Below are positions 1-9,148 of a stretch of 64,000 nucleotides of DNA, one piece after another. The DNA comes from Gemmatimonadota bacterium (GTDB lineage: Bacteria > Gemmatimonadota > Gemmatimonadetes > Longimicrobiales > Gaopeijiaceae). Every line of letters starts with the position of its first letter. Position 1 is the stretch's first letter. The DNA is taken from NCBI GenBank assembly GCA_021295815.1, contig JAGWBQ010000003.1, forward strand, positions 47,274 through 111,273, read 5' to 3'. The translations under genes were made by a program, and so were the position numbers. The notes under the pieces were generated by a model. That model made no database searches, was not told the origin of the DNA, and saw only the letters and a program-made list of their open reading frames with translations.

Positions 1-145
1 CGACCACCACGGCCTCGCCCGACCGTTGGCATCCGAGCATATAGCTGGCCTGAGCGAGACTGTCGTCGTAGAACCGGCGTAACAGCATAGGGGTAGGTTG
101 CGGGATCGCTCCGTTTCATGCAAGTGCCGCTCTTCAAGCCACCCC

Positions 146-3100
146 ATGTCAGATCACCCCGATCTCCGCCCCGTCCGCACCTCCGTACCACGTCTAGTCA
201 CACCGATCTCGCTGCTATTCGCGGGCTTGCTGGTCGCGGCGACCCCGGCCGCAGCCCAGCTCGCCTCCTCCGATCTCGACGGCCTCTCCTTCCGGAACAT
301 CGGCCCCGCGACCATGAGCGGTCGTCTCGTCGACATCGCCGTCGTCAACTCGGACACGAAGACCTTCTACGTCGCCGCCGCGACCGGCGGCGTCTGGAAA
401 ACCACCGACAACGGGGTGCGCTTCACACCCGTCTTCGAAAACGAAGCCGTGCACTCGATCGGAGATATCGCGCTCCACCAGGCGAACCCGGAGATCGTCT
501 GGGTGGGCACCGGAGAGCGCGCCAATCGACAGAGCACCTCGTGGGGGAACGGAGTCTACCGCTCCACGGACGGCGGCGAGAGCTGGACGCATCTGGGCCT
601 CGATGAATCGCATCACATCGGGCGCATCGTCCTCCATCCCACCGACCCCGGCGTAGCCTATGTCGCGGCTATGGGCCACCTCTGGGGACCGAACGAGGAG
701 CGGGGGCTCTATCTGACCGGGGACGGCGGCGAGAGCTGGGAGCGCATTCTGCACGTGGACGACGAGACCGGGGTGGTCGACGTGGCCATGGACCCGACCG
801 ATCCCGACGTGCTCTTCGCGGCGACCTACCAGCGCATGCGCAGACCCTGGGGCTTCCACGGCGGCGGCCCCGGCAGCGCCCTCCACCTTTCCAGGGACGG
901 AGGACGGAGCTGGACCCGGCTGACCAATGCCGGGCTCGACAACGGACTTCCCACTGGCGATCTGGGACGCATCGGCATCTCCATCTACCCGCGCGACCCG
1001 AGCATCATCTACGCGAGTCTGGAACAGGGCAACCGCTACAACGCCTCCACAGCCTACGAGGAACGACGAGCCGGCCTCTACCGCTCGACCGACGGCGGCG
1101 AGAGCTGGGAGCTGAGGAGCGACTGGAACCCACGCCCGATGTATGCGAGCCAGCCCATGGTCGATCCGAACGACCCCGAGCGCGTCTACATGCTCAACTC
1201 CTACTCGTACTCCGACGACGGCGGGGTCACCTTCACCGTTCCCCGCGGTCACCGCACGCACGGCGACGACCGTTTCGTCTGGGTCGACCCGCACGACTCG
1301 GAGCACGTGCTCAAGGCCGACGACGGCGGGCTGGGCATAAGCTACGACAGGGGTGACCACTTCCTCTACGTCACCAGCCTTCCTCTGAGCCAGTTCTACC
1401 ATGTGTCGGTCGACATGGCCCATCCCTACAACGTATACGGGGGACTTCAGGACAACGGCTCCTGGAAGGGGCCGAACGCGGTCTACCGCAGCGAGGGCAT
1501 TATCAACGAGGACTGGAGCAAGTGGGGCGGCGGGGACGGCTTCTGGAACGTGGTGGACACGACGGACGGGCGCACTCTCTACAGCGAGAGCCAGTACCTG
1601 GGACTGAACCGGGTGGACATGGTCACCGGCCAGAGCCGCTTCATTCGCCCCAACCAGCCCGAGGGCTACATCGGACCGAGACGCAACTGGCGCACCTGGC
1701 CGGATCCGGACGCGCCGGAAGAGCGTCTCGGCAACGCCATGCCGCCCGGCAACTGGGAGGGACCGTTCATCATCAGCCCGCACGACGCGCACACTCTCTA
1801 CGCCGGCCTCGACGAGCTCCACAAGAGCACGGATCGGGGCGAGAGCTGGGTGTCGCTGGGCGATCTCACCACCGGCGCCGACCGTCGATCCCTGACCATC
1901 ATGGGTCAGCGGCCCGACTCCACCGTGCTTTCCCTGGACGACGGCATTCCCTATTGGCCCACCGTCAGCGCGGTCGAGGAGTCCCGTTTCAGGCCCGGCG
2001 TTCTCTACGCAGGGACGGACGACGGTCAAGTGTTGGTGTCGCCGGACGACGGTGCGAGCTGGAGGAACGTGAGCGAAGCCGTTCCGGGTGCGCCGGAGAT
2101 GATGTGGGTGAATCGCATTCACGCCTCCGCGAGCGTCGACGGACGCGTCTACCTGGCGGCGAACAACTACCGCAACGACGACTACTCGAACTATCTGTGG
2201 GTCTCCGAAGACGACGGAACGAGCTGGCGGTCGATCATCGGCGATCTTCCCGACGAACTCGTGGTGAGGGCGGTGCGAGAGGACGAGCGCAATCCCGACG
2301 TTCTCTATCTCGGGACCGAATTCGGTGCGTGGTGGTCGTGGAATCGGGGCGAACGCTGGCTCGAGCTCAAAGGCGAACTTCCGACCCAGCCCGTGAACGA
2401 CCTCGTCGTCCATCCCCGAGACAACGACCTGGTGCTCGGCACTCACGGTCGCGGCATATGGATACTCGATCAGGTGAACGCCCTCCAGGCGATGGGTCCG
2501 GCGATAGCGGCGAGTTCGTCGCATCTCTTCAGCGTCGAGCCGGCCGAGCAGATCCGCTATCGGTCGAGAAGGGGCCACACCGGCAACATGATCTTCGAAG
2601 GGGAGAACCCGCCGGCCGGCGCCATCATCGACTACTGGCTCGGTTCGTCCGGCATGGATCCCGCCATCACGGTTCTCGCCACGGACGGGAGCGAGGTCGC
2701 GCAGGTCGGGGCCCCGGGAGGACGCGGCATCCGACGGACGGTCTGGAACTTGCGTCACGGCGGCTCCGGTGGCGGTCGCGGCTTCGGCGGCGACCTGATC
2801 CGGGGGCCCTGGGTAGTTCCCGGAACGTATACCGTGCGTCTGGAGGTTGGTGGTGAGAGTCACGAGACCAGCGTGGAGGTCCGCGAAGACGCACGCATCG
2901 ATGTCGATATGGAGACGCGCACGAAGTGGACGGCGACGATGCTCGAGCTCTGGGATCTCGCGCGGAGCGCCGCGGACCTCAGGTCGGAGGTGTCATCGGC
3001 CGCGAACGGCGGCGGGTCGGGCGGGATGGAGGAAAGGCTGGCCGTGCTAGTGCGCGAGACTGCGGAGCTCGCCTCCCGCGCAGGTCGGCTCTATGGAGCG

Positions 3101-4534
3101 GCAGGAGGCTGGATCGGTCCGCTCTCGGCGGATCTGGCTTCACAGCGCGCCTTCATCACCGAAATGCTCGCCGCCCTCAGGGAGGAATGGCAGACCTATT
3201 CCGATGGAGGAATCTTCCAGGACGCCGAGGTGACGGCTTTCGTGGACGTGACCGTACTGCCCATGACCGGATCCGGGCCCATGGCGGGCCAGACGGTGAT
3301 CGTGACCGACGACCGGATCAGCGCTGTCGGCCCGAACGCCGAAGTGCGGGCACCGGCGGGAGCGCAGGTCATCTCCGGAACAGGCGCCTTCCTGATGCCG
3401 GGACTCGCCGAGATGCACGCCCACGTACCGCCGGGCGCGAACCCCTCCCGCGAAGACGTCGAGGACATCCTTTTCCTCTATGTCGCGAACGGCATCACGA
3501 CCATTCGGGGAATGCTGGGCTCGGCGTACCAGGTGCCGTTGGCGGACGAACTCGAACGTGGCGAAGTGCTCGGACCCACCTTCTACGTCGGCGCCCCTTC
3601 GATCAACGGCAGCTCCGCTCCCAGCCCCGAGGCTGCGGAGCGACTCGTTCGCGCACACGGCGAGGCCGGCTACGATCTGCAGAAGATACATCCCGGGGTC
3701 TCGCTCCCCGCTTGGAACCGCATGGTCGATGTGGCCCGCGAGGTCGAACTGACTTACGGCGGTCACGTTCCGGCGGCCGTAGGGCTCGAACACGCGCTCC
3801 GGACCGGCATGTCGACCGTCGACCATCTCGACGGCTACGTCCAGGCGGTCGCGTCGGACGACGTGGTCTCCCAGATCAACGCCGGACGCCCCGTGAGTCT
3901 GGGCGGACTTGTGAACGGTTTCGACGAGGAAAAGCTCCCCGAGATAGTCGCGCTGACGGTGGAGTCGGGGGCCTACGTCGTCCCAACCATGTACCTGTGG
4001 GAGAACCTCTACGGCAGTCCGAACGCCGAAGAGATGCTCTCACAGCCGGAGATGCGCTACGTGTCGTCGGGACAGCGCGAAGCCTGGCGTCGACAGGCCG
4101 CCGGAGGACCCAGGGGCGCTCCCGACGAGGTGGCGGCCTTCCTCTCTCTGCGCAAGGACATCCTGAAGGCGTTGTCCGACGCCGGGGCCGGTATCCTGAT
4201 GGGGACCGACTCTCCCCAGCTCTTCAACGTACCCGGCTTCGCGCTCCACAGGGAACTGGCCGTCATGGCGGACGCTGGGATGTCGAACGAGGCCATTCTG
4301 GTGAGCGGCACCCGAACCGTGGGCGAGTACGTCGGCGAGCATCTGGACTTGGACGGCGGCTTCGGAACCGTGGAGCCCGGCCAGCGCGCCGACCTCGTGC
4401 TGCTGGGATCGAACCCGCTGGACGATCTCGACAACCTCAAGGATCGCCGCGGCGTGATGGTGAGCGGTCGTTGGATCAGCCGAGCGGAGATCGATCAAGG
4501 TCTCGAGACGCTGGCGCGCAAGCACGGGGGGTGA
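146..4534 (+). CDS. Secreted VPS10/sortilin-type Asp-box propeller protein fused to a C-terminal amidohydrolase
   Basis: About 1462 residues. I start at the ATG at 146 rather than the in-frame start at 98, because residues 1-38 then form a clean Sec signal peptide ending AAAQ. Residues about 40-820 carry many BNR/Asp-box repeats (STDGGESW at 140-147, then LSRDGGRSW, KSTDRGESW, VSPDDGASW, VSEDDGTSW), the signature of sortilin/VPS10-like beta-propellers. A linker rich in Ala, Arg and Glu follows. From about residue 1026 the protein becomes a metal-dependent amidohydrolase with all usual ligands: HAH near 1090, a candidate carboxylated Lys in LQKIH, His in GGHV, His in DHLDG and Asp in GTDSP. 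The amidohydrolase part has no signal peptide of its own, so the two halves appear to be one exported protein. Substrate unknown. The reading frame is continuous. The next + gene starts 116 nt downstream. Confidence 0.88.
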   Translation: MSDHPDLRPVRTSVPRLVTPISLLFAGLLVAATPAAAQLASSDLDGLSFRNIGPATMSGRLVDIAVVNSDTKTFYVAAATGGVWKTTDNGVRFTPVFENEAVHSIGDIALHQANPEIVWVGTGERANRQSTSWGNGVYRSTDGGESWTHLGLDESHHIGRIVLHPTDPGVAYVAAMGHLWGPNEERGLYLTGDGGESWERILHVDDETGVVDVAMDPTDPDVLFAATYQRMRRPWGFHGGGPGSALHLSRDGGRSWTRLTNAGLDNGLPTGDLGRIGISIYPRDPSIIYASLEQGNRYNASTAYEERRAGLYRSTDGGESWELRSDWNPRPMYASQPMVDPNDPERVYMLNSYSYSDDGGVTFTVPRGHRTHGDDRFVWVDPHDSEHVLKADDGGLGISYDRGDHFLYVTSLPLSQFYHVSVDMAHPYNVYGGLQDNGSWKGPNAVYRSEGIINEDWSKWGGGDGFWNVVDTTDGRTLYSESQYLGLNRVDMVTGQSRFIRPNQPEGYIGPRRNWRTWPDPDAPEERLGNAMPPGNWEGPFIISPHDAHTLYAGLDELHKSTDRGESWVSLGDLTTGADRRSLTIMGQRPDSTVLSLDDGIPYWPTVSAVEESRFRPGVLYAGTDDGQVLVSPDDGASWRNVSEAVPGAPEMMWVNRIHASASVDGRVYLAANNYRNDDYSNYLWVSEDDGTSWRSIIGDLPDELVVRAVREDERNPDVLYLGTEFGAWWSWNRGERWLELKGELPTQPVNDLVVHPRDNDLVLGTHGRGIWILDQVNALQAMGPAIAASSSHLFSVEPAEQIRYRSRRGHTGNMIFEGENPPAGAIIDYWLGSSGMDPAITVLATDGSEVAQVGAPGGRGIRRTVWNLRHGGSGGGRGFGGDLIRGPWVVPGTYTVRLEVGGESHETSVEVREDARIDVDMETRTKWTATMLELWDLARSAADLRSEVSSAANGGGSGGMEERLAVLVRETAELASRAGRLYGAAGGWIGPLSADLASQRAFITEMLAALREEWQTYSDGGIFQDAEVTAFVDVTVLPMTGSGPMAGQTVIVTDDRISAVGPNAEVRAPAGAQVISGTGAFLMPGLAEMHAHVPPGANPSREDVEDILFLYVANGITTIRGMLGSAYQVPLADELERGEVLGPTFYVGAPSINGSSAPSPEAAERLVRAHGEAGYDLQKIHPGVSLPAWNRMVDVAREVELTYGGHVPAAVGLEHALRTGMSTVDHLDGYVQAVASDDVVSQINAGRPVSLGGLVNGFDEEKLPEIVALTVESGAYVVPTMYLWENLYGSPNAEEMLSQPEMRYVSSGQREAWRRQAAGGPRGAPDEVAAFLSLRKDILKALSDAGAGILMGTDSPQLFNVPGFALHRELAVMADAGMSNEAILVSGTRTVGEYVGEHLDLDGGFGTVEPGQRADLVLLGSNPLDDLDNLKDRRGVMVSGRWISRAEIDQGLETLARKHGG

Positions 4535-4650
4535 GAAGGGTGAGTTCTCAAGAACGCTGCCATAGCCGCCGGGGCAATAGGGATCATGGATAACAGCCAA
4601 TACCCTGCGAACCCTCACATACACGCCCGGTGGTGAGGAGGATAGGATCA

Positions 4651-5562
4651 ATGTCAAGCGAAGCACTGAGACTGGTGCGGTTCGCGGGATCCGCGCTGCT
4701 CGTGGCGGCCATGACAATCCCGTTGAGTGCGCATGGTCAGGAACCGGACGCCGATTCTTCACTTAGCCAAACAGAGATTGCACGTCTTCTGGTCTCGTCG
4801 AGACCTGGGGATGTGAGGCGCGGCATACTGCAGCTGGGAATGCGGCGCGACGCATTTCAGTTGCCGGGGATCCCGCCGGACGAATGGGGTCCCGAACTCC
4901 GCGCCGCCGTGGTCCAAGCGGTCGAGCAGGAAGCGTGGCTGGACGCTCCCGAGGATTGGGGGGAACTCAACGTGGAGCTGTACGATGCCGTCTGGGCCAT
5001 CGCGAAGTTGGGCGATCCGGTTGCCATTGGGCCGCTAGCCGACTTCGGACTGCTTGGGTTTGACGTTTACGACTGGCTGGTCTTCCAAGGCGAACCCGCG
5101 TTGCGGGAGGTGATCGCCACGGCCAAAGGGCCCGGCAGCACAAGGGCGCAGCGTTCGGCTAGGCGTTCGCCGTTTGTCGTGATGGCGATGTTCGTGGACG
5201 AGCAGGGCCCGCAGGGGCTCGATGTTGGGCTCCTCGCGGAGATTCTCGGCTTGGCGGCGTCGGCGCTCGACGATCCGGAATTCGTCATCGAGGCCATAGA
5301 CCTGAGCGTGTTGCTCGGGGATGCCGATCTCCGAGGGAAGGTGGAGCGCCTCGCGGCAACGCCATCCTCCGTCCAAGCGCTTGGGATCACCGATGCGGGC
5401 CGGATTGCCGACATACGGCAGCGCGCCCTCGCGAAGCTTCGGGACCCGACCCCGCTATGGTATGACTTCGAGTGGTGGACGGATCGCCGTCTCAAGCGGT
5501 GTGTGGACGATGACAGCCGCGAATCTAGGGTGTGTCGGCGACTGCTTGGCCACCGCCGTTGA
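4651..5562 (+). CDS. Secreted protein of unknown function with HEAT-like helices
   Basis: 303 residues. The ATG at 4651 is chosen because GAGGAGG lies 9 nt upstream at 4635-4641; the upstream in-frame start at 4630 would precede this site. Residues 1-33 form a signal peptide (hydrophobic core ALLVAAMTIPLSA, cleavage near AHG-Q), so the product is exported. The mature part is acidic and mostly helical by eye, with Ala/Leu/Asp-Pro segments such as YDAVWAIAKLGDPVAIGPL that resemble HEAT-type repeats. I recognise no catalytic motif. It is followed by about 210 nt of spacer and then convergent minus-strand genes. Function not assigned. Confidence 0.72.
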   Translation: MSSEALRLVRFAGSALLVAAMTIPLSAHGQEPDADSSLSQTEIARLLVSSRPGDVRRGILQLGMRRDAFQLPGIPPDEWGPELRAAVVQAVEQEAWLDAPEDWGELNVELYDAVWAIAKLGDPVAIGPLADFGLLGFDVYDWLVFQGEPALREVIATAKGPGSTRAQRSARRSPFVVMAMFVDEQGPQGLDVGLLAEILGLAASALDDPEFVIEAIDLSVLLGDADLRGKVERLAATPSSVQALGITDAGRIADIRQRALAKLRDPTPLWYDFEWWTDRRLKRCVDDDSRESRVCRRLLGHRR

Positions 5563-5776
5563 CTCGACGGCCGGGGATGGCAGCGGCACCGTGATTTTTC
5601 GGTCGGTCGGTCTGCGCCTTGGGATGCGCCGACCTTCGATGGCGGCCGCGCCGAACAACAGGGCAGCGGTAGAAACGGGGACCGGAACCGCCGGAGGTGG
5701 TTCGGTCGCGCGCCCCAACCGCGCCGGCACTGATGTCGGCGTATCCCGAAAGAGCAGAGCTGCGCCGGCTCCTAGG

Positions 5777-6376
5777 CTAGCCTGATGCTTCCGGCCCGAA
5801 CGGCACCTCCAAGGCCGGCAACGAGAACGCGCCCGGAAAGTCGGCCTCCACCTCCTTCTGTTTGCCGCTCCAGCTCTCGATGTCGATGCGGAAGACCGCC
5901 GTCCGCCTGAGTTCGCCCTCGGTTATGGCTCTGTAGTCCCGACCGGGCCTCAGGTGAGGGGCGTACTTGTCGAGCAGGAGCTGGAGACCATGGCGCGCCT
6001 CTTCGGTTTCGCACACGACGCTGCCCTTCCCGAAGGCGACCACCCCGGCATACTCGACCGAGAACTCCAAGGCCTCGTCCGCCGGCAGGAGTCTCCCCAT
6101 CGCCACGGCGCCGAACGAGACCCGCATACCTGTCGCCTCGAGGTTCCGTCGGGTACGACCGGTGCGATGCGTGTGAAGATAGATGGCCCGCCGGGCCTCG
6201 TCGAAAACGAAGAGGTTCGAGTTGAGAAAGGGCTGGCCGTCGGCGTCGGTGGTCGCCAGAAAACCGTAGGGAGCTTCGTGCAGGAAGGCGGCCACCCAGC
6301 GGTCGTCCTTGCCCCGGTCGCGACGGCGGAGGGCGGAGCGGGCGTCGTCCCTGCCCGCGTGGTCGGGCAGGCTCAC
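5777..6376 (-). CDS. Pyridoxamine 5'-phosphate oxidase-like FMN-binding protein
   Basis: 199 residues, cytoplasmic. It resembles the flavin-binding split-barrel (PPOX/NimA-like) family: the N-terminal strand block AFLHEAPYGFLATTDADGQP is followed by PFLNSNLFVFDEA, a typical HTHRTGRTRRNLE segment and a C-terminal RIDIESWSGKQKEV strand, the usual end of this family. Members bind FMN or F420, or haem, and the substrate cannot be told from sequence. The GTG start overlaps the stop of the upstream D-aminoacylase-like gene by 4 nt (GTGA at 6376-6373), so the two are probably translationally coupled. Confidence 0.8.
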   Translation of the reverse strand: MSLPDHAGRDDARSALRRRDRGKDDRWVAAFLHEAPYGFLATTDADGQPFLNSNLFVFDEARRAIYLHTHRTGRTRRNLEATGMRVSFGAVAMGRLLPADEALEFSVEYAGVVAFGKGSVVCETEEARHGLQLLLDKYAPHLRPGRDYRAITEGELRRTAVFRIDIESWSGKQKEVEADFPGAFSLPALEVPFGPEASG

Positions 6377-7821
6377 TTGCGGGTCCTCCGGATCGCTCTA
6401 CCGGGGGCGGTTCCTTCGGCAAAGTCGACGAGCTCTCCGTCGCGGACCACGAAGACGCCGCCCACGAGAACGTGCGGGATCCCGGTGGAGGGCTGATCCG
6501 GGTCGACGAAGGTCGCCCGATCCAGCACCGTTTCGGGGTCGAAGACGGTCAGGTCGGCATCGGCGCCCGGCGAGACCCTTCCCTTGGCGGCCATCTCCGG
6601 CACCATCGCCTCGAGACGCCGCGCGGGCATGAGCGTCATCTTGCGCAGCGCCTCCATCAGCCCGAGTCGGCCCTCGTCTCTGGAGTAGCGGCCCAGCACC
6701 CGGGCGAAGGTTCCGGCCCCGCGTGGATGGGCGCGACCGTTCACGAAGGCCACGCCGTCGCTCGCCACCATGACGATGGGGTGTACCAGAGCCTGGAGCA
6801 TGGCCTCCTCGGGGATGATGTGGGCGATGACGATCCCGCCCTGGCTCCTTCGGCGGGCGAAGCTCCCCGCATCCAGCCGTTCGCCGGTCGCGACCCACTC
6901 GATGTCGCCGTAGTTCGCGCCGAGCCGCTGCCGCCAGCCCGGGTCGAAGATGGCGGAGCCGATGCTGGTCGACGCCGCGGTATAAGGGTAAATCTCGGTC
7001 GTCACGTCCACCCCGACCTCCTGCGCACCGGCGATCATTTCGAGGACGGGTCCCATTTGCGAGAGCCCGGTCGAGCCGATGTGGACGACATGCACCGAGG
7101 CCCCCGTACCGGCCGCGTTGCCGACCATCTCCTGCACGGCTGCGATGGCGCTCGTGGGCTCCAGCACCCCCGAATATCTCACATGAACGAAAACGGTCAC
7201 ACCGTGCTCCGCTGCGGTCTGGAACATGCGGAATATCTCGGGACGCCCCGCTCCGGGCAGGTACTGGAGACCGAGGCCCACCCCTAGGGCGCCGCGCGAG
7301 AGTTCGGCTTCCAGGTGACGCTGGATCTCGGCCACCCGCGCCTCGTCGGCCCGCCCGTAGATGGTCTCGCCGGCCGCGCTGTCGAAGGCCAGACGGCGCG
7401 CCTCCGAGTAGCTTGCCGACGCCCCGTGGTTGATGCGCCAATCCTGCCGCTCCGCGTACCACTCTTCTATCGGATAGCCGCCGCTCTCGAGCTCGAGGGC
7501 CGTGGTGACACCGTCACGCACCTGAAGGTCGCGAGAGAACGGGTCCTGCCCGTGCGCGTGGAGGTCGATGAAGCCCGGCGCGACCACGAGGCCGGAGACG
7601 TCCATCACCTCCTCGCCCAGAAGGGTGTCTGCGGTGACCGACACCACCACGCCGTCTCGAATTCCCACGTTCAGCACCGAGTCGGCTCCTGACTCCGGGT
7701 CCATCACTCGACCGCCGGCCAGCACGAGATCGTGGACGGTCGGCTCAGCTTCGGGTTGGCAGGCGGCAACAGTACCGAACAGAACAAATGCCGCTAGGGT
7801 CGGGGTTCTCAAGTGGGACAT
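6373..7821 (-). CDS. D-aminoacylase-like amidohydrolase lipoprotein
   Basis: 482 residues. The start is ATG 7821; a longer reading (to 7941) would translate the tRNA-Lys gene and is wrong. The N-terminus is a lipoprotein signal (AFVLFGTVAAC, lipid-modified Cys21), so the enzyme is periplasmic or outer-membrane anchored. It has the amidohydrolase metal motif HAH (88-90), then ALGVGLGLQYLPG, VHVVHIGSTG and the late ASDGVAF...HPRGAGTFARVLGRY block typical of N-acyl-D-amino-acid deacylases and related dihydroorotase-like enzymes. A plausible role is deacylation of N-acyl-D-amino acids, but specificity is an inference. Its stop overlaps the start of the downstream FMN-binding gene by 4 nt. Confidence 0.85.
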   Translation of the reverse strand: MSHLRTPTLAAFVLFGTVAACQPEAEPTVHDLVLAGGRVMDPESGADSVLNVGIRDGVVVSVTADTLLGEEVMDVSGLVVAPGFIDLHAHGQDPFSRDLQVRDGVTTALELESGGYPIEEWYAERQDWRINHGASASYSEARRLAFDSAAGETIYGRADEARVAEIQRHLEAELSRGALGVGLGLQYLPGAGRPEIFRMFQTAAEHGVTVFVHVRYSGVLEPTSAIAAVQEMVGNAAGTGASVHVVHIGSTGLSQMGPVLEMIAGAQEVGVDVTTEIYPYTAASTSIGSAIFDPGWRQRLGANYGDIEWVATGERLDAGSFARRRSQGGIVIAHIIPEEAMLQALVHPIVMVASDGVAFVNGRAHPRGAGTFARVLGRYSRDEGRLGLMEALRKMTLMPARRLEAMVPEMAAKGRVSPGADADLTVFDPETVLDRATFVDPDQPSTGIPHVLVGGVFVVRDGELVDFAEGTAPGRAIRRTRK

Positions 7822-7841
7822 CGGGAGCCTCGATATGGTGA

Positions 7842-7914
7842 TGACCCGGCTGGGGCTCGAACCCAGGACCGACGGATTAAAAGTCCGCTGCTCTACCAAC
7901 TGAGCTACCGGGCC
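7842..7914 (-). tRNA. tRNA-Lys (anticodon UUU)
   Basis: A 73-nt cloverleaf on the minus strand. The acceptor stem GGCCCGG pairs with CCGGGTC (one G-U), D arm GCTC/GAGC, anticodon stem GCGGA/TCCGT around loop CTTTTAA giving anticodon UUU, a 5-nt variable loop, T arm CTGGG/CCCAG with loop TTCGAGC, and discriminator A. The CCA end is not encoded. It lies between rnhB and the D-aminoacylase-like gene on the same strand. Confidence 0.97.
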
Positions 7915-8004
7915 GAAGAAAGATAGAACCGGGAGCCTCACTTCAGGAGGGGTGCGACAGAGATGCGGGAGGACTCGGTAAGTCCAGCGGCCGCCTCCGA
8001 CCGT

Positions 8005-8604
8005 TCAGATTTTCAAGCGGAGCTGGTTGCGAAGGAAGCTTCGGCGATGATGCGGGGTCGGTCCCAACTCCAGCAGGGCCGCTCGGTGCTCCCGGGTGCC
8101 GTATCCCATGTTGCGCGACCATCCGTAGCCGGGGTACCTCCGGGCAAGACGCCTCATCAGCCGATCGCGCGTCACCTTGGCCACGACGGAGGCGCAGGAG
8201 ATCGAGTGCACGAGAGCGTCACCCTTGACGACCGCATCGTGCGGAAGCCTTAAGCGCTTCATGGGAAGGCCGTCCACGACCACGTGGCGGGGTTGCCCCA
8301 CCGGAACCCGTGCGAGCGCCCGCTTCATGGCGAGAGCGGTGGCGTTGAGAATGTTGCGACGATCTATCTCCTCGGCGGACGCCGCTCCGGTCCCAACGAC
8401 TTCCGCCCATTCCACGATGCGGCGGTAGCACTCCTCCCGCTCCGCTGGAGCAAGCCGTTTCGAGTCGGCCACTCCTTCGACGGGCTCTCCATCCGACAGG
8501 ACTACGGCGCTGGCCACGACGGGTCCGGCCAAGGGTCCGCGACCGACTTCGTCGATACCGACGACAGGGATGCCGTATGCCCAGAAAGCGCGCTCGTACT
8601 CGAG
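8005..8604 (-). CDS. rnhB: Ribonuclease HII (start codon unclear)
   Basis: RNase HII cleaves the RNA strand of RNA-DNA hybrids and removes single ribonucleotides from DNA. The catalytic motif GIDEVGRGPLAGP is encoded around 8521-8559, followed by ADSKRLAPAER, SISCASVVAKVTRD and the C-terminal RNMGYGTREHR block. The nearest in-frame recognised start, TTG at 8532, lies inside that motif and would delete the catalytic Asp and Glu, so it cannot be the real start. Reading upstream, the frame stays open (ALEYERAFWAYGIPVVGIDE, normal for the family), but no ATG, GTG or TTG occurs before the rplS stop at 8699. The next in-frame GTG is at 8799, inside rplS. I give the conserved part only. It ends the ffh-rpsP-rimM-trmD-rplS cluster. 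Confidence 0.85.
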   Translation of the reverse strand, partial: LEYERAFWAYGIPVVGIDEVGRGPLAGPVVASAVVLSDGEPVEGVADSKRLAPAEREECYRRIVEWAEVVGTGAASAEEIDRRNILNATALAMKRALARVPVGQPRHVVVDGLPMKRLRLPHDAVVKGDALVHSISCASVVAKVTRDRLMRRLARRYPGYGWSRNMGYGTREHRAALLELGPTPHHRRSFLRNQLRLKI

Positions 8605-8698
8605 CGCCGCACCCGCAGCGGGCGGAAATTTCGCAGACCGCGACCGGTCGCCGACCCGGCGGTCTACGCCGTTGCGGCCGCCTGCCTCGACCCGGACC

Positions 8699-9052
8699 TT
8701 ACCGACGGACGCGCTTCTCCGGAATCCGCGCCGACTTGCCTCGACGACCGCGCAGATAATAGAGCTTGGCCCGCCTTACCCGACCTCTGCGAATCACCTC
8801 GATGCCGGCCACCGTGGGGGCCTGGAGCGGGAAGATACGCTCGACGCCGACGCCACCGGAGACCTTGCGGACAGTGAAGGTCTCGTCCAGACCTCCGTGC
8901 TTGCGGGCGATGCAGACGCCCTCGTAAGGCTGGAGACGCTCCTTGGTTCCTTCCCGCACGCGGTAGAGAACGCGGACCGTGTCGCCCGGATGGAACTCGG
9001 GCAGATCGTCCCTCAGGTTCTGCAGCTCGAAATCTCTGATAACGTTGGGCAT
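8699..9052 (-). CDS. rplS: 50S ribosomal protein L19
   Basis: 117 residues. ATG at 9052 gives [20 protein letters not shown], the usual L19 N-terminus; the longer frame up to 9121 runs through the promoter-like region and is not used. The family core [54 protein letters not shown] and [19 protein letters not shown] is complete. L19 sits at the 30S-50S interface. The neighbours trmD, rimM and rpsP upstream are the classical operon order. Confidence 0.97.
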   Translation of the reverse strand: MPNVIRDFELQNLRDDLPEFHPGDTVRVLYRVREGTKERLQPYEGVCIARKHGGLDETFTVRKVSGGVGVERIFPLQAPTVAGIEVIRRGRVRRAKLYYLRGRRGKSARIPEKRVRR

Positions 9053-9097
9053 GGCGGTGCGCGGCCAAGGCGGGTTTCGTTTGACGGTTAGCCTTGA

Positions 9098-9126
9098 AAT
9101 ATAGGCTGAGCGGCTGAGCATGTACA
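9098..9126 (-). promoter_or_regulatory. Candidate promoter for rplS-rnhB
   Basis: On the minus strand a TGTACA (-35-like, 4 of 6 to consensus) at 9126-9121 is followed after exactly 17 nt by TATATT (-10-like, 5 of 6) at 9103-9098. It lies in the 96-nt gap between trmD and rplS, with the rplS ATG about 45 nt downstream. A similar TATATTTCA stretch precedes the rpsP ATG (10897-10889). Sequence match only. Confidence 0.45.
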
Positions 9127-9148
9127 GTGCCGACGCGTCTGCGCGTCC

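Noticed and set aside
215..2863. 882-codon minus-strand open frame opposite the propeller gene
   Set aside because: Antisense shadow of a clearly coding gene in GC-rich DNA. Its translation shows no domain or signal and repeats reflect the Asp-box repeats on the other strand.
5605..5634. Imperfect hairpin in the spacer between convergent genes near 5.6 kb
   Set aside because: The stem is interrupted and no T-run follows on either strand; not strong enough to call a terminator.
7822..7941. N-terminal extension of the D-aminoacylase-like gene
   Set aside because: The extension is the translated tRNA-Lys (the familiar GPVAQLVEQ-type artefact). The lipoprotein signal begins at 7821.
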